DNA of 62,866 nt, from assembly GCA_002840285.1 (NCBI GenBank), contig PHAE01000010.1:1-62866 (forward strand), given 5' to 3'. The DNA comes from Firmicutes bacterium HGW-Firmicutes-11. Its GTDB lineage: Bacteria > Bacillota > Clostridia > Peptostreptococcales > Anaerovoracaceae. The notes below the pieces were generated by a model. It had not been told where the DNA came from. It saw only the letters and a program-made list of their open reading frames with translations, and made no database searches. Of the stretch, positions 41,775-51,335 are shown piece after piece. Made by a program: the position numbers and the translations under genes. Position 1 is the first letter of the stretch, and each line of letters starts with the position of its first letter.

Positions 41775-44223
41775 AGGAAAGCCCTGTGATCGGTCGAATC
41801 TTCCATATCGATTCGGCGTACTCTTTGACGCTTCTGTCCGCTGAAAAAACGCCTGCGCATGCAATATTGACCAGGGACATCTGATTCCATCGCTTACGGT
41901 CTTGATATGCTGTTGCCAGCAGGTCCTGTGAGCGTTTGTAGGAATCAAAGTCCGCCAGAACGAAATAGGGATCCGCCTGGCCATTGAAGCCGGTGGTGAG
42001 TGAATTCATAAGCTCGATGAAGTTCTCGTTATTGAGTTTCTCGGAAAGAAAACCGATCACTTCAGCAATATCAGAATTGCTTCGATAAATGCTCCATGGA
42101 TTATACGTTCCGGACTCCCGCAACTCCTTCGCTTCCTGATCTCCCATACCAAACAGGAAAATGTTATCATCTCCGACGGCTTGGTGGATCTCAATGTTGG
42201 CACCATCGCGAGTTCCTATGGTGACAGCGCCGTTCACCATCAACTTCATATTACCGGTACCAGAGGCCTCTTTGCCCGCAAGAGATATTTGTTCAGAGAC
42301 TTCCGCTGCGGGCATGATCAGTTCAGACAAGGATACGGAATAGTTTTCCAGAAAAACAAGCTTGATCCGATCCTTTATGTCAGGGTCCTCATTGATCACT
42401 TTTGAAAGATGGTACGCCAGACGTATGATCTGCTTCGCCATATAATAGCCGGCTGCGGCTTTTCCCGCGAAAAGAAACGTCCGTGAAGGGATGTTGGCAG
42501 AGGGGTCTGCTTTCATTCGTTTATAAAGATGTATGATGTGAAGCAAGTTCAGAAGCTGACGCTTATACTCATGGATACGTTTGACTTGTACGTCAAATAT
42601 CGAATCAGGGTTTACGATAATATTATTCTGTAACTTGATGTATTCAGCCAATCTGATTTTATTGGATCGCTTCACTTCTGACAAACGTTCCAATACATAG
42701 GGATCCTCACGATAGGCGAGCAGACCGGAAAGAGCGTCCCCATCTCTCCGAAACTCAGACCCGCAAACTTCTTCGATGAGACTGGAAAGCTCCGGATTCG
42801 CCTGGCACAACCAGCGGCGGTACGCGATCCCGTTAGTGACATTGGTAAACTTCTTCGGTTCGAGCTGGTAAAACCCAGAAAACAGGTCTTTTTTGATGAT
42901 CTCGCTGTGAAGAGCGGACACACCGTTCACCTTTTTCGAGGCGAACACACACAGATTTGCCATTCTGATGTTGGAAAAATGGATGATCGCCATCTGGTTG
43001 CGAAGCTCATCTTCCATCGGATAGGCCTGCTTCAGCTCTTGTTTTTGCCGTCGGTCGATCTCCTTCACGATGCTGTGGATTCTGGGCAGTAACTCTGCAA
43101 ACAAGGATTCCGGCCATACCTCAAGGGCTTCCGGCATGATAGTGTGATTGGTATAACTGATCGTTTGATGAATGATCGGCCACGCTTCTTCCCATTTATA
43201 ATTGTATTCGTCAATGAAGATCCGCAACAATTCGGGAATTGCCAACGTCGGATGAGTGTCATTGATGTGGATGGCAACCTTTTCGGCAAAATTGTCCAGC
43301 GTTCCGAATGCATTGATATGCTTTTCGATGATACTTTGCATCGATGCGGAGATGAAGAAATATTGCTGTGAAAGACGAAGTATTTTACCTTCTCTGTGAG
43401 CATCTTCCGGATAAAGTATCTTTGAAATGATTTCCGCTCTGTGCTTTTGACGCATCGATTTCAGATACTCTCCTTTTGCAAACAGTTCCATATCTATGCT
43501 GATCGGCGAGGTTGATTTCCAAAGACGCAAGGTATTGACCACTTCACTGTCATATCCGGTGATCATCAGATCCCTGGGAACAGCCAACACACGCTCATAG
43601 TCGCTGTGTATCAGTTTCATTTCACCGGCTTCGTTCCACAGTTCTTCCAATCGTCCTCCGAAGCGAACCTCCTTCGTTTCCGACTCTTTATCAACCAGCC
43701 AGATGTCTCCGAGATCCAGCCAATCATCCGGCAACTCGATCTGCTTCCCCTCTTCGACCTTTTGTTTGAAAATACCATATTCATAACAGATGGACATGCC
43801 ATGTCCTGCCATTCCAAGCGTGGCAGCTGCATCAAGATAACAGGAAGCCAAACGTCCCAACCCACCATTTCCAAGGCCTGCATCCGGATCCATCTTAAAA
43901 AGAACATCCAGATCTTTTCCCAAGTCTGTGAGCGCTTGTCTCAGACTGTCTTCCAGTCCAAGATTGAATACATTGTTTCTCAGCGAAGGTCCGGGTAAAA
44001 ACTCCATGGAAAGGTAAAAGAGTTCCTTCTGGGGAATCGCCTTGTCGTCATCGTAGGTACGTAGTTTCAGCTCGGACATGATGTCACGTATCACAAGGCA
44101 AGTCGCATCATAATACTCTCTTTCCTTGGCAAATTCCGGTTCTATGGACAGGTGACGCAACAACTTTTGCCCGATGAGTTCTTTCAATTCATCGGGAGTG
44201 CAAGAAATACAAATGTCTTTCAT
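41767..44223 (-). CDS. glgP: glycogen/maltodextrin phosphorylase
   Basis: This 818-residue GT35 enzyme releases glucose 1-phosphate. The N-terminal EFLPGPSLRNNVFNLGL, DPDAGLGNGGLGRLASCYLDA, the substrate region HINDTHPTLAIPELLR and the PLP site EASGTGNMKLMVNGAVTIGT with its lysine are complete. It lies 9 bases after glgA, so synthesis and breakdown genes share one transcript. Confidence 0.97.
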   Translation of the reverse strand: MKDICISCTPDELKELIGQKLLRHLSIEPEFAKEREYYDATCLVIRDIMSELKLRTYDDDKAIPQKELFYLSMEFLPGPSLRNNVFNLGLEDSLRQALTDLGKDLDVLFKMDPDAGLGNGGLGRLASCYLDAAATLGMAGHGMSICYEYGIFKQKVEEGKQIELPDDWLDLGDIWLVDKESETKEVRFGGRLEELWNEAGEMKLIHSDYERVLAVPRDLMITGYDSEVVNTLRLWKSTSPISIDMELFAKGEYLKSMRQKHRAEIISKILYPEDAHREGKILRLSQQYFFISASMQSIIEKHINAFGTLDNFAEKVAIHINDTHPTLAIPELLRIFIDEYNYKWEEAWPIIHQTISYTNHTIMPEALEVWPESLFAELLPRIHSIVKEIDRRQKQELKQAYPMEDELRNQMAIIHFSNIRMANLCVFASKKVNGVSALHSEIIKKDLFSGFYQLEPKKFTNVTNGIAYRRWLCQANPELSSLIEEVCGSEFRRDGDALSGLLAYREDPYVLERLSEVKRSNKIRLAEYIKLQNNIIVNPDSIFDVQVKRIHEYKRQLLNLLHIIHLYKRMKADPSANIPSRTFLFAGKAAAGYYMAKQIIRLAYHLSKVINEDPDIKDRIKLVFLENYSVSLSELIMPAAEVSEQISLAGKEASGTGNMKLMVNGAVTIGTRDGANIEIHQAVGDDNIFLFGMGDQEAKELRESGTYNPWSIYRSNSDIAEVIGFLSEKLNNENFIELMNSLTTGFNGQADPYFVLADFDSYKRSQDLLATAYQDRKRWNQMSLVNIACAGVFSADRSVKEYAESIWKIRPITGLSYE

Positions 44224-44232
44224 GGGGGCTCC

Positions 44233-45666
44233 TTATTGGTTTATTAATGAACGATACAGTTCCAGATAACGACCGGCTGGCTTTTTCCAGGAAACATCGG
44301 TACGGAAGCCGTTCTTGCGCAGACGGTCAAGGGTTGGTTTGTCATAGTACAGATCACAGGCTCGTTGGATGGCATCGAGCATATCATGGGCGTTCACGCT
44401 TGCAAAGGTGACTCCATTCCCCTTCCCAGTTACAGGGTCGAAGGGTCGTATCGTGTCTTTCAGTCCGCCTGTCTCTCTCACGATCGGAACACTGCCATAC
44501 CGTAGGGCGATCATCTGTGCCAATCCACAGGGCTCGCTGATAGAAGGCATCAAAAATAAATCGGAACCGGCATAGATGCGGCTTGCCAATTTGGAAGAGA
44601 AACCGATGATCGTCGCAACTCTTCCTTTATGGCGATTCGCCTGTTCTTGAAAAAATGATTCGTAGTTGGGATCGCCGGTCCCCAACAATACAAATTGCAC
44701 TGGAAGGTCGATGATTTCGTCGAACACATGGGTAATGAGCGCGATGCCCTTATGCTCAACCATTCTGCCAACGACAGCTAAAAGAGGAAACTCGGAGGAC
44801 AACTCCAAACCGAGTTCTTCCTGTAGCGCTGTTTTGTTTCTTTCTCTTTTTTCGATCGAGCGTGACGAATACCGCTGTACCAGTGCCTTGTCGCGATAAG
44901 GATCGTAGTGATCCTTGGCGATACCGTTTAAGATCCCGGTCAGCTTTCCTCTATGCTCTTCGATCAAGGCGGATAATCCGTGAGAGTAAAACGGATATCG
45001 GATCTCTTCTGCATAGGTGGGACTGACTGTGGTCAAACGATCACAGGCTACGATGGCTCCCTTCATGAAATTGATGTCACCATCCAGTTCCAGCAGATCG
45101 ATATGATGAGACGAAAGTCCCAATAGATCACCGGCGATCTCTTTGCCAAAACGACCCTGATACTCGATGTTGTGTATTGTAAAAACGGTCTTAAGTCTTT
45201 CATGCTCTGGTAATCCATGATACACCGTTTTTAGAAACACAGGAACCATCGCTGTCTGCCATTCGCTGAGATGGAGGATGTCCGGTTTGAAATCAAGATG
45301 TGCCAGCGATTCCAACGCCGCTTTGCTGTAAAAAGCAAAGCGTTCGCCATCATCATAATATCCATAAAGACGATCGCGGCAAAAGTATTGCTCGTTATCG
45401 AGAAAGTACCAGACCATATCATCGGCATCGAGCCGATACATGCCACAGTAGCTTCGTCTCCATCCAAGTGGAACTTCAATGCTTCCCAAATATTTCAGCA
45501 TGCTTCCATATTTTTCTTTGATGTTTTGGTACAGTGGAAGCATGATCCTGGCATCCGCGTTCTGTCTGCGAATCTCAGAGGGCAACGAGCCGATCACATC
45601 GCCCAGTCCTCCACTCTTGGCAAAGGGAACTGCTTCTGTACTGATATACAATACGTTCAAATCCAT
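44233..45666 (-). CDS. glgA: glycogen synthase
   Basis: This 477-residue GT5 enzyme extends glucan from ADP-glucose. The N-terminal KSGGLGDVIGSLP loop binds the sugar nucleotide; HNIEYQGRFG, VGRMVEHKG and the C-terminal MPSISEPCGLAQMIALRYGS motif with the catalytic acid region are present. Seven bases separate it from glgD. Confidence 0.97.
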   Translation of the reverse strand: MDLNVLYISTEAVPFAKSGGLGDVIGSLPSEIRRQNADARIMLPLYQNIKEKYGSMLKYLGSIEVPLGWRRSYCGMYRLDADDMVWYFLDNEQYFCRDRLYGYYDDGERFAFYSKAALESLAHLDFKPDILHLSEWQTAMVPVFLKTVYHGLPEHERLKTVFTIHNIEYQGRFGKEIAGDLLGLSSHHIDLLELDGDINFMKGAIVACDRLTTVSPTYAEEIRYPFYSHGLSALIEEHRGKLTGILNGIAKDHYDPYRDKALVQRYSSRSIEKRERNKTALQEELGLELSSEFPLLAVVGRMVEHKGIALITHVFDEIIDLPVQFVLLGTGDPNYESFFQEQANRHKGRVATIIGFSSKLASRIYAGSDLFLMPSISEPCGLAQMIALRYGSVPIVRETGGLKDTIRPFDPVTGKGNGVTFASVNAHDMLDAIQRACDLYYDKPTLDRLRKNGFRTDVSWKKPAGRYLELYRSLINQ

Positions 45667-45673
45667 ACCTCCG

Positions 45674-46798
45674 TTATATGATGCTTCCCTTTTCGATCAC
45701 CACAGGATACGTGATATGCCCGGTCAACCGTCGGTTTTCCCTCACGATCACGTCCTTGTCCAATATAACGTGATCAAGATGTACACCGCGCATGATTTCC
45801 GTGTTCTGCATCACCACCGAATTTCGGACGACAGCACCCTTTCCGATGCGGACGCCACGTGATATAAGAGAATTTTCAACCGTCCCCTCGATTCTACATC
45901 CGTCTGATATGATCGAGTTGGACACTTTGCATCCATCAAAATAGCGGGCAGGAACACTATCCTTGCTTTTCGTGTAGATCGGACGCTGAAAGGCTGCTTC
46001 CCGGAATCCTGACGAGAGAAAGTTCATGTTTGCTTGCATGTATCCAGTCACATTGCTGACTTCCAGCAGAAACCCCTTATATTCGTATCCCCGGATGTTT
46101 AAAACTTTCGAAAGTCGGCGCAGGATGTCCTCGTGGAAATGATATTTTCCCAACGCCATCGCATCAGCGACAAGAGTTTCCAATAATGATTTTTTGATCA
46201 CAAAGACCCCTGTGCTCCAGGCCGTTCCAGGTTGGTTTATATTTTCCTTATTCACGTAAAGCTCCTGAAACCGGCCTTCTTCGTTGAAGTGCAAGATCAT
46301 TGCGCCGGAAGGGACGGTAGGATGTCCGTTGAGATCCTTTGTATAAACCGCCGTGATATCAGCTCCACTTTCGATGTGTTGTTCTAAAAGCGTCTTGAAA
46401 TCCATACTGTAGATAATGTTGCTTCCCGTCATGATGACATATTCCGCGAGAGTTCTTCGTATCGAGTGCATATTCCCGGCCAGTGCATCAATAGAACCAC
46501 GGTAAAGTTTGTCCCGGTCGGATTCAGTCATCGAAAATGGTGGAAGCACACGCAGTCCTCCACGCTTCCGGATCAGATCCCATTCCCTGCCCGCTCCCAG
46601 ATGATCCATCAGTGAGTGGAAGTTTTTCAAAGCGATGACAGATACATCGGTGATCCCATCATTGACAAAATTCGACAAGGGAAAATCGATCATGCGGTAT
46701 CTTCCGGCCATAGGGAGTGAAGCCAGGGTTCTATGACGAGTCAACTCTCTCAGACTGTCTTGCTCTGCATAAGAAAAGATGATTCCCAAGACGTTCAT
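45674..46798 (-). CDS. glgD: ADP-glucose pyrophosphorylase paralogue GlgD
   Basis: This 374-residue protein has the nucleotidyltransferase plus left-handed beta-helix fold of GlgC but lacks the GGGxGxRL-type catalytic loop: the N-terminus reads [18 protein letters not shown]. In Bacillota, GlgD forms a heteromer with GlgC and raises its activity. Its start overlaps glgC by four bases (ATGA), fitting obligatory co-assembly. Confidence 0.95.
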   Translation of the reverse strand: MNVLGIIFSYAEQDSLRELTRHRTLASLPMAGRYRMIDFPLSNFVNDGITDVSVIALKNFHSLMDHLGAGREWDLIRKRGGLRVLPPFSMTESDRDKLYRGSIDALAGNMHSIRRTLAEYVIMTGSNIIYSMDFKTLLEQHIESGADITAVYTKDLNGHPTVPSGAMILHFNEEGRFQELYVNKENINQPGTAWSTGVFVIKKSLLETLVADAMALGKYHFHEDILRRLSKVLNIRGYEYKGFLLEVSNVTGYMQANMNFLSSGFREAAFQRPIYTKSKDSVPARYFDGCKVSNSIISDGCRIEGTVENSLISRGVRIGKGAVVRNSVVMQNTEIMRGVHLDHVILDKDVIVRENRRLTGHITYPVVIEKGSII

Positions 46799-48018
46799 AC
46801 GCTCACCTCCTCTATATCAGCTGAGACCACTGTGCCTGCGGGGACGACGGATCTGGCAGCGACCGTAATGTCTTCTCCGACCACGGAAATGTCACGATGC
46901 ATCCCTTCTTTTTCTACTCGTTTCCATTGTCCGATCTGGGAGGATTGTCCGATTTGAGCGCCGCGTGCTATTATAGCGTATTCTACGATTGCATCCTTCT
47001 CCACCGTTACATTGGGCATCAATATGGAGTTGGATACCACGGCACCCATTTCCACCGTGACTCCCGGAAACAAGATGCTGTTTTCGATCGTCCCGTCAAT
47101 AAAACATCCATCTGCAATGCTGGAGTTTGAAATAGTCGCATGTTCAGCTACAAACTGGGGTGGTAAGTTGGAGCTTCTGGTATAGATCCGCCAGGGAGGA
47201 TCGTCCAATTCCAGAGGAATCAACGGATCCAGAACATCCATGTTGGACTCCCACAGCGCCTGGATCGTTCCTACATCTTTCCAGTACCCTTTGAATTCAT
47301 ATGCAAAAAGAGGCTCGTCGTTTACCAGCATATCGGGAATCAAGTTTTTTCCAAAGTCGTTTGCTGATTCCTTATTCAATTCATCCTGAATCAAGTAGTG
47401 TTTCAATTTTTCCCAAGTAAAAATATAGACACCCATAGATGCAAGGTTGCTTTTTGCTTCCTTTGGTTTCTCTTGAAATTCGTAAACCCGCATTTCTTCA
47501 TCTGTATTCATGACACCAAACCGGTCGGTCTCTTCCCAGGGTACCTGGATGACAGCAAGCGTGCAGGATGCGTTTTTTCCCTTGTGATAATCCAACATCT
47601 GGTTGTAGTTCATCTTGTAGACGTGATCACCGGAAAGGATCAAAACGTACTCAGGGCTATACATGTCTATAAATTCCAGGTTTTGATAGATCGCATTGGC
47701 GGTGCCTTTGTACCATTCCCCGCCTTGAAACGACTGGTAGGGTGGAAGAATAAAAGCACCACCATATAACCGGTCCAGATCCCATGGTTGCCCGCTGCCG
47801 ATGTATGCGTTCAGTTCTAACGGTCGATACTGGGTCAGGACTCCTATCGTATCGATGCCGGAGTTCACGCAATTGGATAAAGGAAAATCGATGATCCGAT
47901 ATTTCCCGCCAAAAGGCACCGCCGGTTTGGCCACGTCGTTGGTCAGTACTCCCAGACGACTCCCCTGACCTCCGGCCAGAAGCATAGCAATCATTTCTTT
48001 CTTTTGTCGATGTCGCAT
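46795..48018 (-). CDS. glgC: glucose-1-phosphate adenylyltransferase catalytic subunit GlgC
   Basis: This 407-residue enzyme makes ADP-glucose. The intact catalytic loop [43 protein letters not shown] and the C-terminal hexapeptide beta-helix are visible. I start at the ATG ending at 48018, eight bases after GGAGG, rather than the GTG at 48027 that overlaps the site. It sits five bases after glgB. Confidence 0.97.
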   Translation of the reverse strand: MRHRQKKEMIAMLLAGGQGSRLGVLTNDVAKPAVPFGGKYRIIDFPLSNCVNSGIDTIGVLTQYRPLELNAYIGSGQPWDLDRLYGGAFILPPYQSFQGGEWYKGTANAIYQNLEFIDMYSPEYVLILSGDHVYKMNYNQMLDYHKGKNASCTLAVIQVPWEETDRFGVMNTDEEMRVYEFQEKPKEAKSNLASMGVYIFTWEKLKHYLIQDELNKESANDFGKNLIPDMLVNDEPLFAYEFKGYWKDVGTIQALWESNMDVLDPLIPLELDDPPWRIYTRSSNLPPQFVAEHATISNSSIADGCFIDGTIENSILFPGVTVEMGAVVSNSILMPNVTVEKDAIVEYAIIARGAQIGQSSQIGQWKRVEKEGMHRDISVVGEDITVAARSVVPAGTVVSADIEEVSV

Positions 48019-48023
48019 GTTCG

Positions 48024-49889
48024 TCACCTCCGTTGCAGAAATCTTGTTGATAAAGGCGGCAGATCGATCGTGATCGTATTGGATTTAAAAGCCACAACCG
48101 CGGTATGACTATGTCCTCCGAAGGAAACGTCATCTGAGTCAAAAACAACCTCTAATGTTTCCCCCAGACCCTCATAAGACAATTGCCAATCTAAAACAGG
48201 TACGGCTGAAAAATTGCTTACTGCGAGCAATTCCGTGCCATCTTTGGCGATCCTTCGAAAAGCGATCACATTTCGATCACTGTCATCGATACGAACCCAT
48301 CGAAATCCGTTCCAGTCCTGGTCTTGTTCCCATAGGGGGCTGCTGTCAAGATAAAAATGGTTCAGTGCAGTGATAAACGTTTTGAATTTTTGATGCGATT
48401 CAAACCCGAGAAGAAGCCAGTCAAGTTCTTCCTGAAAATTCCACTCGGAAAACTGTCCCAATTCTCCTCCCATAAAAATGAGTTTCTTCCCGGGATGCGC
48501 CATCATGTAGGTCAGATAAGCCCGAAGTCCTGCAAACTTTTCCTCATAACTGCCCGGCATTTTGCCGATCAGGGATCCCTTGCCATGAACGACTTCGTCG
48601 TGAGATAGAGGTAGAATATAATTTTCAGAGAACGCATATGTCAAAGGAAACGTCAGCTCGTGATGTTTTCCTTTTCGGAAGAGTGGATCAGTTTTGATAT
48701 AATCCAGCGTATCGTTCATCCATCCCATGTTCCATTTGAAATTGAAGCCAAGTCCTCCTACATCGACCGGTTTTGTCACCAAAGGCCATGCCGTCGATTC
48801 CTCGGCGATCATAAGTACATTTGGAAATTCACGAAACACTCCTTGGTTCAGGTCCTTTAAAAAATTGACAGCTTCGGTGTTTTCTCTGCCGCCAAAGTGG
48901 TTTGGCCGAAATTTGCCATCGTTTCGCCCATAGTCAAGATAGAGCATCGACGCAACCGCATCGACTCGGAGACCATCGATGTGATATTTATCAAACCAAT
49001 AATGCGCGTTGGACAGCAGAAAGCTTCTCACTTCGTTTCTGCCCCAGTCGAATATAAGTGTCCCCCACTCTTCATGCTGCTGCTTCAGAGGGTCTTGATA
49101 CTCGTAACAGCATTTGCCGTCAAAAGCAGCAAGTCCATCGCTGTCCTTGGGAAAATGTCCAGGCACCCAGTCAAGTATCACTCCGAGGCCTTCCTGATGG
49201 CAAGCATCAATGAAGGCCATGAAACGATCCGGTGTTCCAAAACGAGAGGTAGGTGCATAGTACCCCATGACCTGATAGCCCCAGGATCCGTCAAATGGAT
49301 ATTCGCTGACCGGCATCAATTCTAGATGAGTGTATCCCATTTCCTTGACATAGGGAATCAATTCTTCTGCCAGTTTGTCGTAACTGAATGTATTCCCGTC
49401 TGGATACCGTCTCCATGATCCAAGATGAACTTCATAAATGTTGATCGGTTTATCGTAAGGTTCGGTGGAAGAACGATGTGTTATCCATTGTTTGTCATTC
49501 CAACGATATTGGTCGATTCGAACTACTTTCGAAGCGGTTGCGGGACGAGTTTCCATGTGAAATCCGTAAGGATCTGATTTGGTGATGCGCACGCCGTCGG
49601 CGCCTGTGATCGCAAATTTATAGAGATCGTATTCTCTTGCCTCCGGCAGAAACAACTCCCACAAGCCCTGATCGTTGATCTTTGTCATTGGTGCTCCATC
49701 CGGATCCCAATCATTGAAACTTCCTGTAAGTCCTATTTTCACAGCGTGTGGCGCCCAGACACGGAAGATAAAGCCATCCACAAGCCCCTGCCTGATTGGA
49801 TGGCATCCAAGAATCTCATACGCGCGACAAGCGGTCCCTTGATGAAATAAATAAATCGGCAGTTCAAGATTCTGTTCCATTGGATACAC
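48024..49889 (-). CDS. glgB: 1,4-alpha-glucan branching enzyme
   Basis: This 621-residue enzyme has an N-terminal CBM48 domain (about 35-120, [21 protein letters not shown]) and a GH13_9 catalytic barrel with the nucleophile Asp in [17 protein letters not shown], the acid Glu in IAEESTAWP and the third acid in [13 protein letters not shown], followed by an all-beta C-domain. A GTG start at 49889 has GGAGG five bases upstream; the ATG at 49880 is the alternative. It is the first glg gene, 26 bases after a GNAT gene. Confidence 0.97.
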   Translation of the reverse strand: MYPMEQNLELPIYLFHQGTACRAYEILGCHPIRQGLVDGFIFRVWAPHAVKIGLTGSFNDWDPDGAPMTKINDQGLWELFLPEAREYDLYKFAITGADGVRITKSDPYGFHMETRPATASKVVRIDQYRWNDKQWITHRSSTEPYDKPINIYEVHLGSWRRYPDGNTFSYDKLAEELIPYVKEMGYTHLELMPVSEYPFDGSWGYQVMGYYAPTSRFGTPDRFMAFIDACHQEGLGVILDWVPGHFPKDSDGLAAFDGKCCYEYQDPLKQQHEEWGTLIFDWGRNEVRSFLLSNAHYWFDKYHIDGLRVDAVASMLYLDYGRNDGKFRPNHFGGRENTEAVNFLKDLNQGVFREFPNVLMIAEESTAWPLVTKPVDVGGLGFNFKWNMGWMNDTLDYIKTDPLFRKGKHHELTFPLTYAFSENYILPLSHDEVVHGKGSLIGKMPGSYEEKFAGLRAYLTYMMAHPGKKLIFMGGELGQFSEWNFQEELDWLLLGFESHQKFKTFITALNHFYLDSSPLWEQDQDWNGFRWVRIDDSDRNVIAFRRIAKDGTELLAVSNFSAVPVLDWQLSYEGLGETLEVVFDSDDVSFGGHSHTAVVAFKSNTITIDLPPLSTRFLQRR

Positions 49890-49915
49890 TGGCGCCTCCC
49901 TGCCTGACGGATCTG

Positions 49916-50458
49916 CTATAAAAGACGTTTACAGTTCTCGTAATACTCTGCTCGCAGCATCGACAATAGATGAAAATCGACATACTTCCCGTCTTTTCTG
50001 CCGGCATGCCGCAGGACCCCTTCATAATGGAAACCGAGTTTCTGATAAAGTGACGCCGCCCGATAGTTCGTAGGGACATGGTCAAGTGTGACACGCTCCG
50101 CATGCAACTGGATAAACGCATATTCCAGAAGCACTCGCATCGCTTCTTCGCCGTAGCCCTTGCCCAGACAGTCTTCTTCTCCTATGTAGATCCTCGTGAT
50201 ATCCAAAGAATCTGAGCAAGTGTCGATTCGACTGAGGTATACTCTTCCGATCGGACGATCTTCTTCACGCAACACGATCGTAAATTGCTTTTTATCCTTT
50301 TCCAGCTCGCGAATCACAAATTCTTTCACGATTTCTTCGTAGTCACGTGTTTGAGACATGGTAAAATTGTCTTGAATAAACGACTTCGACTCCCACTCGG
50401 CAAAAAAGATGCAGTCGGGGAAAACCGACTCCCTCAGTGTCAAGTTTTGTGATTCCAT
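49916..50458 (-). CDS. GNAT-family N-acetyltransferase
   Basis: This 180-residue RimJ/RimL-like acetyltransferase has the acetyl-CoA loop region EEDCLGKGYGEEAMR (about 113-127) and a C-terminal NYRAASLYQKLGFHYEG motif. The substrate is unknown. The ATG ending at 50458 has GGAGG six bases upstream; a longer ATG at 50482 contains that site. It lies between the only visible promoter and glgB, 26 bases away, so it is probably the first gene of the glycogen operon. Confidence 0.88.
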   Translation of the reverse strand: MESQNLTLRESVFPDCIFFAEWESKSFIQDNFTMSQTRDYEEIVKEFVIRELEKDKKQFTIVLREEDRPIGRVYLSRIDTCSDSLDITRIYIGEEDCLGKGYGEEAMRVLLEYAFIQLHAERVTLDHVPTNYRAASLYQKLGFHYEGVLRHAGRKDGKYVDFHLLSMLRAEYYENCKRLL

Positions 50459-50501
50459 CGGGTACCTCCTGCCACGATCCATGTCGCGCTATCTTGCATT
50501 T

Positions 50502-50530
50502 ATTATATACGGTTTCCATTGTCGACGCAA
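50502..50530 (-). promoter_or_regulatory. candidate promoter of the GNAT-glg operon
   Basis: Minus strand TTGCGT (50525-50530), a 17-base spacer and a perfect TATAAT (50502-50507). A palindrome GTTTGCAAAC (50544-50553) lies just upstream and could be an operator. Confidence 0.65.
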
Positions 50531-50605
50531 TCGTTCCAGGGACGTTTGCAAACTTTGACATGGTTTTTACCTGAGGATAACACAGAATCGACATATTTAT
50601 TATGA

Positions 50606-50611
50606 TATAAT
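50606..50611 (+). promoter_or_regulatory. candidate -10 of the two-component system genes
   Basis: A perfect TATAAT stands 28 bases before the response-regulator ATG. No convincing -35 is visible at 16-18 bases, so activation by a regulator is possible. Confidence 0.45.
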
Positions 50612-50639
50612 AAACCAATAAAGATGTAAGAGGTGGAAT

Positions 50640-51335
50640 ATGGCGCATTTGCTGATTGCCGACGATAATCGTCAGATCACATCGATTCTGGAAGAGTATG
50701 CAAAAAAAGAGGGGCATACGGTGGAGATCGCCCTGAATGGAGAAGAAGCACTGTCCCTTTTCGCAACCGGGAAGCCGGATCTTGTTCTCCTGGATGTTAT
50801 GATGCCAAAGATCGATGGATTCGAAGTCTGCAGGGAAATCAGAAAACGATCCGACACTCCAGTGATCATGGTCACAGCCAGGGGAGAAGATTTTGAGAAA
50901 ATCATGGGACTGGATATCGGGGCGGACGACTATATCGTCAAGCCCTTTTCGCCAAGCGAAGTCATGGCTAGGATCCGATCGGTTCTTCGACGCATTTCTC
51001 TTTCAGATACCAGCAACCGAATGCAATTTCATTACGGTAGCTTGGCTGTGGATCTGTCCGATTATTCGGTAACGATCGATCACGTACCGGTGCAATTGAC
51101 AAAAAAAGAATTGGAGTTGCTTTGGACTCTCGCCACAAATAAAAACAAGGTCTTTACCCGCGACAATCTTTTAAACACGCTTTGGGGGTATGAGTACTAT
51201 GGAGACAGCCGCACGGTTGACTCCCATATCAAACGCCTTCGTGCAAAACTGGACGAGATCGACCATCCGGATTGGGCCATCCGAACCATATGGGGCGTAG
51301 GATACAAATTTGAGGGAAAAACAGATGAAAAATAG
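50640..51335 (+). CDS. OmpR/PhoB-family response regulator
   Basis: This 231-residue regulator has a receiver domain (1-118) with acidic pair Asp8-Asp9, phospho-acceptor Asp52 (LLDVMMP), Thr79 and Lys101 (VKPF), and a winged-helix DNA-binding domain (about 130-228, LTKKELELLWTLA, RTVDSHIKRLRAKL, IRTIWGVGYKFEG). The partner kinase gene overlaps its end. The signal and targets are not visible; the neighbours do not point to one pathway. Confidence 0.95.
   Translation: MAHLLIADDNRQITSILEEYAKKEGHTVEIALNGEEALSLFATGKPDLVLLDVMMPKIDGFEVCREIRKRSDTPVIMVTARGEDFEKIMGLDIGADDYIVKPFSPSEVMARIRSVLRRISLSDTSNRMQFHYGSLAVDLSDYSVTIDHVPVQLTKKELELLWTLATNKNKVFTRDNLLNTLWGYEYYGDSRTVDSHIKRLRAKLDEIDHPDWAIRTIWGVGYKFEGKTDEK

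Noticed and set aside
50544-50553. GTTTGCAAAC palindrome as an operator of the glg operon
   Set aside because: It is a short palindrome upstream of the promoter with no second copy; noted in the promoter entry but not strong enough for its own claim.
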